A stretch of DNA of 64,000 nucleotides from Prosthecobacter gellanilyticus (lineage in GTDB: Bacteria; Verrucomicrobiota; Verrucomicrobiia; Verrucomicrobiales; Verrucomicrobiaceae), in assembly GCF_007992435.1 (NCBI RefSeq), contig NZ_BKAG01000029.1, positions 25,077-89,076 on the forward strand, read 5' to 3'. The notes beneath the pieces are model-generated. The model saw only the letters and a program-made list of their open reading frames with translations. It searched no databases and was not told the origin of the DNA. Position numbers and translations under genes: made by a program. Positions within the stretch are counted from its first letter, which is position 1, and every line of letters starts with the position of its first letter. Positions 27,523 to 35,882 of the stretch are shown here, piece by piece.

Positions 27523-28242
27523 ATGAAACCCTTCCGCACCCTCGCTCTCCTCGCCGCCCTGACCCTGCCAGCCTTCGCCGCTGACGAAGTCACCATCTTC
27601 AACGGCACTGATCTCACCGGCTGGGAAGGGAACAAGGACCTGTGGAGCGTGCAGGATGGCACCATCACGGGCATCACCCCTCCAGACCCTGCCAATCCTG
27701 AAAAAGGCATCATCAAGCACAACACCTTCCTCGTCTGGAAAGCTGGCAAGGTGAGTGATTTCGAACTGACCTTCCAGTACCGCATCGAGAAGGGAAACTC
27801 CGGCGTGCAGTATCGCAGCAAGGAACTGGCCCCCGGCGAGTTCGGTCCCATCATCACCGGCTATCAGGCCGACTTTGAAGCTGGCGACAAATACAGCGGC
27901 ATCCTCTACGAAGAGCGCGGCCGTGGCATCCTGGCCCTGCGCGGTGAGAAGACCACCATCAAGCCTGGTGCTGACGGCAAGAAGCCCGTCGTGGAGAAAG
28001 CCGGCACCACCGGTGACAGCGCCGCCATCCAGGCCAGCATCAAGAAGGAAGACTGGAACGAGTACAAGATCGTGGCCAAGGGCAACCACGTGCAGCATTT
28101 CATCAATGGCATGCAGACCATCGACGTGACGGATGAAGACGCTGCCAATGCACCGAAGGAAGGTCTGCTGGCCCTCCAGATCCATCAGGGCCCGCCGATG
28201 AAAGTTCAGTTCAAAAATTTCAAGCTCGTCCCGCTGAAGTAA
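27523..28242 (+). CDS. Second secreted DUF1080 protein
   Basis: 239 residues, with a signal peptide (MKPFRTLALLAALTLPAFA, cleavage before ADEV). I chose the ATG at 27523 because of the signal peptide; the frame is open to 27427. It has the VTIFNGTDLTGWEG signature and strands FELTFQYRIEKGNSGVQYRS and a final KVQFKNFKLVPL. It is similar in layout to the copy at 11205-11807 but with an insert near 90-150. Likely periplasmic or extracellular carbohydrate-acting protein; activity not shown by motifs. Confidence 0.85.
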   Translation: MKPFRTLALLAALTLPAFAADEVTIFNGTDLTGWEGNKDLWSVQDGTITGITPPDPANPEKGIIKHNTFLVWKAGKVSDFELTFQYRIEKGNSGVQYRSKELAPGEFGPIITGYQADFEAGDKYSGILYEERGRGILALRGEKTTIKPGADGKKPVVEKAGTTGDSAAIQASIKKEDWNEYKIVAKGNHVQHFINGMQTIDVTDEDAANAPKEGLLALQIHQGPPMKVQFKNFKLVPLK

Positions 28243-28315
28243 GATCTCTCTGACGAAAGCACCTCCGGCACGTTCTTTGCTGCTTCCATCCATGCCCCCA
28301 ATGCGTACTCGCTTC

Positions 28316-29026
28316 ATGAAAAGTCTGCTGTCTGTCCTCCTGCTCTGGAGCGCCTCCGCCGCGCTCGCTGATACCACCGAGTACATTGTGTGCTCGGGCG
28401 GTCCGGCCCTGAGAAAGTGGGAGGACCTGCGCCAGAGCTCCATGCAGCATGACCGCTGGTGGGGAAACTTTGTGCGCACGGCGCGCGTGCGCATGCAGGA
28501 ACTCCAGAAGCAGCAGCCTCCGGGTACCATCATCACCTGGCTGGTCTACCGGGACGCTTATCTCCGCCGTGCCAGTGAGGATCATGATGCGCTCACCGCG
28601 CATTGCGAATCCGTGCGTGACACCTACAAAATCAACCTTGTATGGTTCCGCACGGGGGATGATGTGATCAATTACATCAACCAGGGCGGCGGCCAGGTTT
28701 CGCGCAGGAGTGCCAAGATCAGCGGCTTCGAATACTTCGGTCATTCAAACAAGTTCTGCTTCCTCTTTGACTACAGCAGCGATGTCTACGCCAGCTCCAC
28801 AGCTTGGCTTCATGAGGCTGAGCTCTCCCGGATCAATCGTGGCGCCTTCACCCGCAACGCCTATTGCCAGAGCTGGGGCTGTCACACGGGAGAAAGCATG
28901 AGCAAGGCCTGGAAGAAGGCCACCGGGGTGCCCATGGTGGGGGCCGTCGGGAAGACAGACTACTCCTTCATGCACCTGCGAAACTGGTCCGTGGCGCTGG
29001 GAGACGGGGCACGCTGGACCCGATAA
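28316..29026 (+). CDS. Secreted hypothetical protein with caspase-like His/Cys arrangement
   Basis: 236 residues from the ATG at 28316, chosen because MKSLLSVLLLWSASAALAD is a clear signal peptide; earlier in-frame ATGs exist at 28277 and 28292. I do not recognise the family. The N-terminal half alternates strands and helices (YIVCSGGPALRKWEDL, GTIITWLVYRDAY, INLVWFRTGDDVINYI). Then FGHSN with H143 is followed about 46 residues later by YCQSWGCHTGES with C184 and C189. A Gly-His after a strand and a Cys after the next strand is the arrangement of clan CD (caspase-like) proteases. Without a structure this is suggestive only. It stands between a DUF1080 and a Sel1 gene, all on the plus strand. 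Confidence 0.65.
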   Translation: MKSLLSVLLLWSASAALADTTEYIVCSGGPALRKWEDLRQSSMQHDRWWGNFVRTARVRMQELQKQQPPGTIITWLVYRDAYLRRASEDHDALTAHCESVRDTYKINLVWFRTGDDVINYINQGGGQVSRRSAKISGFEYFGHSNKFCFLFDYSSDVYASSTAWLHEAELSRINRGAFTRNAYCQSWGCHTGESMSKAWKKATGVPMVGAVGKTDYSFMHLRNWSVALGDGARWTR

Positions 29027-29096
29027 AATGCCAGTTTTGAGCCTTTAGGTTCGTTCCAGCGTCTCACCATTCTCTTCAAAGACGTACTCTCCTCCT

Positions 29097-30224
29097 ATGA
29101 TCCGCCTGTCTTACGCTGCTTTCCTTGCCACCATGCTGGCACTCTGCGTGCCATCTTCCCAAGCCCAGAGCCAGGCTCCGAAGCGAGGTCCGGCCGCAGC
29201 TGATCTCGACACCTGGGCGGAGCGTGGTGACGCTGACGCTCAGTTCGAGCTCGGCCTCCGCTACCTCACCGGCGAGGGCATGAAGAAGGACGAGAAGGTC
29301 GGCAAGGAGTGGATGGAAAAAGCCGCGAACCAAAAGCATCTGCGTGCGCAGTTTGTCATGGGTTCTCTCTACGCGGATGGCGTGGGCGTGAAGAAGGACG
29401 AGGCCAAGGCAGTCGAGTGGTATCGTAAAGCCGCCGAGAACGGTTTCGCTCCAGCCCAGTTTGCCACGGCCATGGCGTATGATCTCGGGCAGGGCATCAA
29501 GCAGGATCCCGCAAAAGCCACGGAGTGGCTGGAGAAGGCTGCTGAGCAAAATCATCCTCAGGCCCAGACAGCTCTCGCCTCCAAGTATGAGCGCGGTGTC
29601 GGCACTCAGAAGAATGTCTCCAAGGCAGCTCTCTACTATCTCAAAGCGGCGCAGCAGGACTTCGTGCAGGCCATGAGCCGCCTGGCCAACCTCTACTACA
29701 CGGGCAATGGCGTTCCTCTCGATTACCGCCGGGCCGGTGCCTGGTATCAGCGTGCGGCGAAGAGTGAAGATCCCTGGGCGGCGAACAACCTCGCCTGGTT
29801 CCTGGCCACCTGCCCGGATGAGTCTCTGCAGAATGGTGAGCAGGCCGTGCTGCATGCCTCCCGTGCTCTGCGCATGATGGATGAGTCTGGCGAGGATCAG
29901 CGCTACGAGATGATCGACACCAAGGCTGCCTGTCTGGCCCGCAACGGCGAGTTCCTGGAGGCCATTCTCTGGCAGAAACGCTCGCTGGCCCTTCTGGCGG
30001 AAGACAAGGACATCACCGAAGATGAGCGCAAGCAGCTCAAGAACGAGTTTGATGGTCGTTTGAAGCTTTATCAACAGGAGAGCCCCTACAACGAGCCCGA
30101 GCCCAAGTCTGACGTGGAAGCCGCCCCTTTGCCGCAGGACACCATCCTTCAGGACGAAGGCATTCCCGGCAGTGACTCCAAGCCCAAGAAGAAAAAGGGC
30201 AGCGGCAAGGGCACCGTGGTTTGA
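29097..30224 (+). CDS. Secreted Sel1-repeat protein
   Basis: 375 residues. A signal peptide (MIRLSYAAFLATMLALCVPSSQA) precedes five Sel1-type repeats of about 36 residues between 45 and 245, with the consensus AQFxLGxxYxxGxGVxKDxxKAxxWxxKAAEQ. A TPR-like helical part follows, and the C-terminus is a basic KKKKGSGKG tail. Sel1 proteins act as scaffolds in envelope processes. It may be cotranscribed with the upstream hypothetical gene (70-bp gap). The last 40 residues are low complexity. Confidence 0.9.
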   Translation: MIRLSYAAFLATMLALCVPSSQAQSQAPKRGPAAADLDTWAERGDADAQFELGLRYLTGEGMKKDEKVGKEWMEKAANQKHLRAQFVMGSLYADGVGVKKDEAKAVEWYRKAAENGFAPAQFATAMAYDLGQGIKQDPAKATEWLEKAAEQNHPQAQTALASKYERGVGTQKNVSKAALYYLKAAQQDFVQAMSRLANLYYTGNGVPLDYRRAGAWYQRAAKSEDPWAANNLAWFLATCPDESLQNGEQAVLHASRALRMMDESGEDQRYEMIDTKAACLARNGEFLEAILWQKRSLALLAEDKDITEDERKQLKNEFDGRLKLYQQESPYNEPEPKSDVEAAPLPQDTILQDEGIPGSDSKPKKKKGSGKGTVV

Positions 30225-30240
30225 GTTGAGACCCTGGTTT

Positions 30241-30279
30241 AAAAAAAAATGAGGCAGCGAGCGCACGGCCCGCTGCCTC
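30241..30279 (-). terminator. Terminator of the CehA/McbA-like gene
   Basis: On the minus strand, a GAGGCAGCG/CGCTGCCTC stem (30251-30259 and 30271-30279) is followed by a run of nine T (30241-30249 on the plus strand reads as A). It lies 23 bases past the stop at 30302 and is oriented to end minus-strand transcription. Confidence 0.8.
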
Positions 30280-30301
30280 GGAATTGACTGGCCCTAGAGT
30301 T

Positions 30302-32800
30302 TTACTTCTTCTCTGAAAGCGCTCTGACCTTGTCAGGAGTCATGCCCATGGCAGGGAGGTCATAACCAAGAGTATCGCCATTCGGTTTGAAGCCGCTGCC
30401 ATCCGCATCCACATAGATGGGGTTGTTGTAGGCGCAGGGGCGCATCTTGGCGTAGTCGCTGGTGCCGAAGCATGTTTTTGAGTCGCCGTCTTCATCAATG
30501 GCCACCACGATGAGGTGGGCATCATGCTGGATCGGCACATGGATTGTCTGGTCAAACTTCACGACACCGTCCTGGAACATCTTGGGATGAGCGGCGCGTG
30601 TGAAGTTCAGCTTTTCATCAGCGCGGCTGTTTACCAGCACCTGCACGCGGTCGATGTCCATCCAGTCCGTGCACTGCACACGCACCTTGAGGTCGATGCC
30701 ACCGAGGGCGCGGTCGTCATCACCGGCGATCTTGCCATTCTGCGTGGTGACTTCAAGGAAGGGGCCGGTGCTGAGAATGAGATTACCCTTCTTCACGCGC
30801 GGGCCAATCTCCGCCCAGTCGATCTTCGCCGGCTCATCGGTACTGCTGGGGATGTAGCCGCGCCAGCAGCCCACCCCATTGCCATAAACGCTATGCGCAT
30901 CAGCCACGCCGACAGCGGTCACGCGCAGACCTTGGTTCAAAAGCTGGCGCCAGATGAATTCGCGCACGGGATTGGCCTTCATCGCGAGGCTGCCCTTTGG
31001 GCGGTTAAGCTTGAAGGGCGCATCTGCGAGGATGTCAGTGCCTGGACCGTTTTCTGTTTCGCTGCCATCGATCATGGCACCCACGCCGACAAAGCCGCCG
31101 TCCTCGATGCCATCCCCATCGCGGTCGATGAACATGTTGGAGAGATCAGGATGGTTGAACTGGATCCAGCGGTCTGCGCGCTCGCCCTGCCAGCGGCGGA
31201 GCGTGAGAGCCGTGATGCGCGGGTCATCATTCCAAACCGGTGCGCCGCCATCTTGAAGGAAGGGTTCAGGCTCGAACGGGAAGGCATTGAAATGCTGGCG
31301 GCTGCCGGTGAGCTCCATGCCTTTCACGGTCTTGATGTAGGGATCGAGACCGAGTGACTTGATGATCGGTTCCCAGTCATACAAACGGTTATGCTCAGAG
31401 GTGGGAGCGAACTCGATATGCTCCACGGCGAGGTTGATCAGGCGCCCATCAGTATCGCAGACGTTGTCACCGCTCGGAGTGCTGTGGTTGTGGAAGTCAC
31501 TGCTGATCCATCCTTTGGTGTCCACAAGGCGCTTGAGGGTGCCTTTAAAAACATACTCCTGCTGATTCGCCAAGGTGACTTCCTGGGACAGATGACTGTA
31601 CTCCGGACCACGAACCACGACGACACGGTATCTCCCCGCTGGAAGCTGCTGGGTGAAGTGCCCATTCTCGCTGTGATACTGGTCCACACAGCCGTGAGCG
31701 CGCCATTTGGGTCCCAGGTCCAGCTTGGCAGCTTTCTCATCCAACGGTTCAAAGTGTGCCTTACAGGGAAGGGGCTTGCCGTCCTCTCCCGTGATCTCAA
31801 AACGAATGCGTGAAGCTGGGTTGAGCACAAGTTTAGGAGCCGTGAAACCAGCCTCTGTCACGGTCAGCGGCAATGGTACGCTGCCACGGCCGAGATCCTC
31901 AACTGGCAGTTCAACAGGGCCAAGCGGCAGCTTGAGTGTGTAGAAGCCTTTGGTGTCGGTATAACCAGGGATGGTCTTTTCACCGTCCGGAACAAGGATG
32001 GTTGTCGTTGTCACCGGCTCGGTTTTACCATCGATGATCTGACCTCTGATCAAGCCGACCTTGGTGCCTTTGGCGGCACGAACCTCGCCCACTGCCTCGG
32101 CCGGAGAAATGCCGACGGCAAAGAAGCGCTCGATCACGACCTCCTGCTTTGGAGCCATCTCGATGGTCTCCTCCAGTTTCTCAATGCCGGTGAGCTTCAG
32201 GCCGCTGACGGCATAACCACATTTGTGGGCAGGATTGATCGCGTCCACCCAGAAGATGCCGTCAGAAGTCATGCCGGTGTTGTCAAAGCGGGTGAAGTCA
32301 CTCTTCGTGTTCACCTTCTGTGGCTTGTCCGTTTCATTGCGCAGCGTGGTGGTGATGAAGATGCCCTGCACACCGTCTTTGACCCGGTACTCATGGCGCT
32401 TGAAGACACCTTCATTTTTTCCGGCTGTGGTCACAGACTCCACGATGGCTTCACTGGCATCCTTCGATGGCACGATTTTCACATACGACACCTCGCCATG
32501 ACCACAGGGGCCGTAACAGACAAGCTGGTCGTTGTTGGCACCACGCAGAGTCAGATCATAGAGGCAGCCTGGTGACACGCCATCGGGTCCGTAGAAGGTG
32601 CTCATGTTTGCGCGGCGCAGTGGAGCGTTCTGGGAGACCAGTGCTTCGACCTTGTCACTGCGCAGCACGAAGTCGCCGCGGATGCCATCGGCTTCCTTGC
32701 CTTTGGGGAGTTCTGTTTCGCGGCCCAGGGAGGCCTCGAAGACTTCGGCACCCCATGCTGGCGCACAGGAAAGTAGAAGGAGAGGGAGGAGTGATTTCAT
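30302..32800 (-). CDS. Secreted CehA/McbA-like PHP-domain metallohydrolase
   Basis: 832 residues from the ATG at 32800, chosen for its signal peptide (MKSLLPLLLLSCAPAWG). The N-terminal part up to about 300 is beta-rich. A carboxypeptidase-regulatory-like strand region follows (GYTDTKGFYTLKLPLGPVE at about 315-335). The PHP-type catalytic domain begins near 425 with SSDFHNHSTPSGDN, whose His residues bind metal, and EFAPTSEHN. Later segments include WIQFNHPD, DRDGDGIEDGG and VADAHSVYG. The named members CehA and McbA hydrolyse carbaryl, but most family members have unknown substrates. Likely acts outside the cytoplasm. Confidence 0.8.
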   Translation of the reverse strand: MKSLLPLLLLSCAPAWGAEVFEASLGRETELPKGKEADGIRGDFVLRSDKVEALVSQNAPLRRANMSTFYGPDGVSPGCLYDLTLRGANNDQLVCYGPCGHGEVSYVKIVPSKDASEAIVESVTTAGKNEGVFKRHEYRVKDGVQGIFITTTLRNETDKPQKVNTKSDFTRFDNTGMTSDGIFWVDAINPAHKCGYAVSGLKLTGIEKLEETIEMAPKQEVVIERFFAVGISPAEAVGEVRAAKGTKVGLIRGQIIDGKTEPVTTTTILVPDGEKTIPGYTDTKGFYTLKLPLGPVELPVEDLGRGSVPLPLTVTEAGFTAPKLVLNPASRIRFEITGEDGKPLPCKAHFEPLDEKAAKLDLGPKWRAHGCVDQYHSENGHFTQQLPAGRYRVVVVRGPEYSHLSQEVTLANQQEYVFKGTLKRLVDTKGWISSDFHNHSTPSGDNVCDTDGRLINLAVEHIEFAPTSEHNRLYDWEPIIKSLGLDPYIKTVKGMELTGSRQHFNAFPFEPEPFLQDGGAPVWNDDPRITALTLRRWQGERADRWIQFNHPDLSNMFIDRDGDGIEDGGFVGVGAMIDGSETENGPGTDILADAPFKLNRPKGSLAMKANPVREFIWRQLLNQGLRVTAVGVADAHSVYGNGVGCWRGYIPSSTDEPAKIDWAEIGPRVKKGNLILSTGPFLEVTTQNGKIAGDDDRALGGIDLKVRVQCTDWMDIDRVQVLVNSRADEKLNFTRAAHPKMFQDGVVKFDQTIHVPIQHDAHLIVVAIDEDGDSKTCFGTSDYAKMRPCAYNNPIYVDADGSGFKPNGDTLGYDLPAMGMTPDKVRALSEKK

Positions 32801-32910
32801 GGTGTGGAGTTGGGGGGAGTGTCTGAGACCGCTACGGGGTCGCACAGGGTGATTTTCCAAAGGATCACGAATGGATGACGATATCGTCACTCGCAGATCC
32901 ATCGTGATGA

Positions 32911-33465
32911 TCAGCCCTCCAGGAACACGCACATGACCTGGGCGGCTTTCTTATGAGGGTTGTGCAGCCGGTGCGGAGTGTCGGCATCGAAGTAGAGAGA
33001 GTCGCCCTCTTCGAGGCGGAAGGTTTCTTTGCCATATTCCAGCGTGACCTTGCCACCCAGCACGATGAGAAATTCCTCCCCCTCATGGGGTCGTGACACG
33101 CTGCGGCCTCCCCCCGCGGGGATATCGAGGATGAAGGGACTCATGCGGCGGTTTGCACGCCCGGTGGTCAGAGTGTGGTAGATGATGTCCGAGTTCTGCG
33201 GATCACGCTGGATGGCCTTGCGATCCTTCTTCTTGGTCAGCACGATCTGTGGCTTGGAGTCGAGTCCCTCTAGGAGAGTCGCCAGTGATACTCGCAGCGC
33301 CTCAGCCACGCGCGCCAGGGCTGGCAGGGAAGGGGTGATGCGGAAGTTCTCCACCTTGGATAACCAACTGCGTGTTTGCCCGGCGGCCACGGCCACCTCT
33401 TCCAGGCTCATGTCGAGATCAAGGCGGCGCTGTTTGATGCGTTGGGAGAGCTCGACAAGGTTCAT
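32911..33465 (-). CDS. XRE-family regulator with C-terminal cupin
   Basis: 184 residues. The helix-turn-helix covers about 5-60 (LSQRIKQRRLDLDMSLEEVAVAAGQTRSWLSKVEN), and the cupin domain covers about 105-180 (GEEFLIVLGGKVTLEYGKETF, and YFDADTPHRLHNPHK). Regulators of this form often control amino acid, polyamine or alkylphosphonate catabolism genes and sense a small ligand through the cupin. It is divergent from and about 1.2 kb from the phosphonate genes, so it may regulate them; this is inference. The 69-bp gap to the phosphodiesterase gene on the same strand permits cotranscription. Confidence 0.9.
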   Translation of the reverse strand: MNLVELSQRIKQRRLDLDMSLEEVAVAAGQTRSWLSKVENFRITPSLPALARVAEALRVSLATLLEGLDSKPQIVLTKKKDRKAIQRDPQNSDIIYHTLTTGRANRRMSPFILDIPAGGGRSVSRPHEGEEFLIVLGGKVTLEYGKETFRLEEGDSLYFDADTPHRLHNPHKKAAQVMCVFLEG

Positions 33466-33533
33466 GCGGGAAAGGAGGTGGGTCAGAAGCTGATGTTTAC
33501 GCCGGCTGGCTTGAGCGACGGGTGCCGCTCAGT

Positions 33534-34568
33534 TCAGTGATCGTCCACTTTCAAAGGCGCGCTTTCGAGTCCCCACTCAGCCTTGATCGGCACCTGGAGA
33601 TAGTCCAGAACGGTGGGTGTCACAAGACTCTGGAAGACCCGGCCTTCACGTTCCTCAGCCGGCTTGAAACCCGGCCCTCTGAAGAAGCCAAAAATGCTGC
33701 GCTCCTCAGGCGACTGGCCTCCGTGACCTTTCTTGAGTCCGCCGTGGTCAGTGCTCACGATGATCAACCAGGATTCTTCCTTCGCCTGCGGACGCTTCTC
33801 GATCGCTGCGATGACCTCTCCCATGTATTGGTCCAGCTTTTCCAACGTGCTCAGATACTGTGGAGTGTCCGCTGAGAAGCCGAACTGATGCCCGGCATGG
33901 TCCACATCCAGGAAGTGCAGGAATAGCACATCAGGATTCTGCATCTGCAGGCAGCGGATGGCTTCCTGGGTCACCTTGGCATCATTCAGCTTCCGCTGCT
34001 TGCCGCTGTCGGTGACGATCTCGTGCGGCACGACGGTGACATCATTAGCCAGATGTTCACCACTGCCTGCTATGAGGATGGTGTTCACCTCGGGCCAGGT
34101 GTCTCCGACGATCGAGCCGAGCCAGGCCTGGGGCTTGGCATCACGGATGTAGCGAAAGAGATGTGGATGATCCTTGAAGTTGCCAGCTGAGAACTTCTCA
34201 CCGTTTCCCAGCACGCTGTGCTTGCTGGCAAACACGCCCGTGAGCAGAGTGCTCCAACCCGGACCACTGATCGTCGGCTGGTTGAGCCTGCCGATCGGCT
34301 GCCCCCCGGCCTCCATGTTCCAGAAGGCATGTCCCTCAGACGAGATCCGGGCCAGTGTGGGTGCCTTGCCGCTCTGAATCACCTGCGCCATCACATCACG
34401 CCGGCAGCCATCGATGCCCATGATCAGCACGCGCCGCCCTTGAAAGTCATTGGTCTTTCCCGGGCCCTCCGCATTTGCTTCCCCGATGCCGAAAGCGGCC
34501 AGGGTAAGGAGTGACAAGGCGTGGCAGAGAATGCGGTGCTTCGACAGTGGCAGGGGTGCGGTAGTCAT
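33534..34568 (-). CDS. Type I phosphodiesterase / nucleotide pyrophosphatase-family protein
   Basis: 344 residues of the alkaline phosphatase superfamily, with a signal-like N-terminus (about 1-35, ending in IGEANA). Metal ligands are visible in VLIMGIDGCRRDV, the nucleophile region PTISGPGWSTLLTG, DVDHAGHQFG and STDHGGLKKGHG. It shares its superfamily with PhnA, whose gene starts 82 bases away on the other strand. It is probably periplasmic and could release phosphate from an organic ester. The substrate cannot be assigned from the sequence. Confidence 0.85.
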   Translation of the reverse strand: MTTAPLPLSKHRILCHALSLLTLAAFGIGEANAEGPGKTNDFQGRRVLIMGIDGCRRDVMAQVIQSGKAPTLARISSEGHAFWNMEAGGQPIGRLNQPTISGPGWSTLLTGVFASKHSVLGNGEKFSAGNFKDHPHLFRYIRDAKPQAWLGSIVGDTWPEVNTILIAGSGEHLANDVTVVPHEIVTDSGKQRKLNDAKVTQEAIRCLQMQNPDVLFLHFLDVDHAGHQFGFSADTPQYLSTLEKLDQYMGEVIAAIEKRPQAKEESWLIIVSTDHGGLKKGHGGQSPEERSIFGFFRGPGFKPAEEREGRVFQSLVTPTVLDYLQVPIKAEWGLESAPLKVDDH

Positions 34569-34650
34569 GGCGTGCGATGAAGGGGTGTTTCTTGATTGTC
34601 ACAAATGTTGACTTGCAGGCAACATATTCTTTTGCCAAAAATGTGTCGCC

Positions 34651-35877
34651 ATGTTCACCGTCAATCATCGCACCTACAATCCGCCCGCCCAACCTGTCGT
34701 CGTCATCTGTCTGGATGGCTCGGCGGATGAATACCTCGACTGCGCCATCGCCCGTGGCCGCATGCCGAATCTCCTCAAGATGAGCCAGGATGGCTGGCGC
34801 GGCTTTGCTCGCGCTGCCATGCCGACCTTCACCAACGTGAACAACAGCAGCATTGTCACCGGCGTGCCGCCTTCAGTTCACGGCATCGGCGGAAACTTCT
34901 TCTTCGACACCGCGAGTGGTGAGGAAGTGATGATGAACTCATCCAAGTTCCTGCGCGCTGAAACGATCTTCCCTCATGCCCAGCGCTCCGGGCGCAAGGT
35001 GGCGGTAGTCACCGCCAAAGAGAAGCTGCGTGACATCTTTGCCAGCGGCCTCATCAGTGAAGGTGGCATTGCTTTCTCATCCGAGAAAGCCAGGCATGCG
35101 GTGGTGGAGACACATGGCATTGGCGATGTCGAAGAACTTGTTGGGCCGACGCCTGAGATCTACAGTGGCGATGCAAGTCTCTATGTTTTGAAAGCCGGTG
35201 TGGCTCTGATGAAGGCGGGGCGTGCCGACTTCCTCTATTTGAGCACCACAGACTACATGCAGCACAAGCACGCTCCAGAGGAGGCCGAAGCGCTGGATTT
35301 CTATGCGGCGATTGATGCGGAGATCGGTCGCTTGCTCGCACTTGGTGCCGTCATTGGCATCACGGCGGATCATGGCATGAATGCCAAGCAGCGTGCGGAT
35401 GGAACGCCGAACGTGATTTATCTCGAGACTGAACTTGTGAGCACTTTTGGCGAAGGCTTTCGCGTCATCCTGCCCATCACCGACCCGTATGTGGCGCATC
35501 ACGGTGCCTTGGGTTCCTTTGCCCAGGTGCATCTGCCTGCGGGCATGGATGCTGTGAAGGTTCGTGACTGGTTGCTCAAGCGCACAGGCATCACGGAGTG
35601 TCATGAGCGCGCCACGGCGGCTCTCTTGATGGAACTTCCGGAAGATCGCATGGGGGATCTGGTGGTCTCCAGTGCGCGCAATGTGGTGCTGGGCCGCACT
35701 CCGGCATACCATGATCTTGCCGCTCTTGCTGGGGCCTTGCGCAGTCACGGCGGCCGTTATGAGGAGATGGTTCCACTCGTCTTTAGCTCTCCTCTCAATG
35801 AAGCCTATGCGGTGCGTGCCTCGGGTGACGTGCGGAACTTCGACATCTTTGAGATCACCTGCAACGGCACTCGCTGA
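34651..35877 (+). CDS. phnA: Phosphonoacetate hydrolase
   Basis: Cleaves the C-P bond of phosphonoacetate to acetate and phosphate in the cytoplasm; no signal peptide. 408 residues, normal for PhnA. VVVICLDGSADEYLD holds a metal Asp (about D22). PTFTNVNNSSIVTG holds the nucleophilic Thr (about T64). TTDYMQHKHAPEE, GITADHGMN and a final AHHGALGSF supply the remaining metal ligands. It is the first gene of a tight plus-strand operon (5-bp gap to the transporter). The upstream spacer of 82 bases contains GTCACAAATGTTGAC, an imperfect GTCA/TGAC dyad that might be an operator. Alternative: a related phosphodiesterase, but the context supports PhnA. Confidence 0.9.
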   Translation: MFTVNHRTYNPPAQPVVVICLDGSADEYLDCAIARGRMPNLLKMSQDGWRGFARAAMPTFTNVNNSSIVTGVPPSVHGIGGNFFFDTASGEEVMMNSSKFLRAETIFPHAQRSGRKVAVVTAKEKLRDIFASGLISEGGIAFSSEKARHAVVETHGIGDVEELVGPTPEIYSGDASLYVLKAGVALMKAGRADFLYLSTTDYMQHKHAPEEAEALDFYAAIDAEIGRLLALGAVIGITADHGMNAKQRADGTPNVIYLETELVSTFGEGFRVILPITDPYVAHHGALGSFAQVHLPAGMDAVKVRDWLLKRTGITECHERATAALLMELPEDRMGDLVVSSARNVVLGRTPAYHDLAALAGALRSHGGRYEEMVPLVFSSPLNEAYAVRASGDVRNFDIFEITCNGTR

Positions 35878-35882
35878 CCTGC

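Noticed and set aside
33471..33540. A perfect AAGGAGGTG Shine-Dalgarno-like string on the plus strand
   Set aside because: The only ATG after it (33492) opens a 15-codon frame, so it is probably chance on the non-coding strand of the XRE start region.
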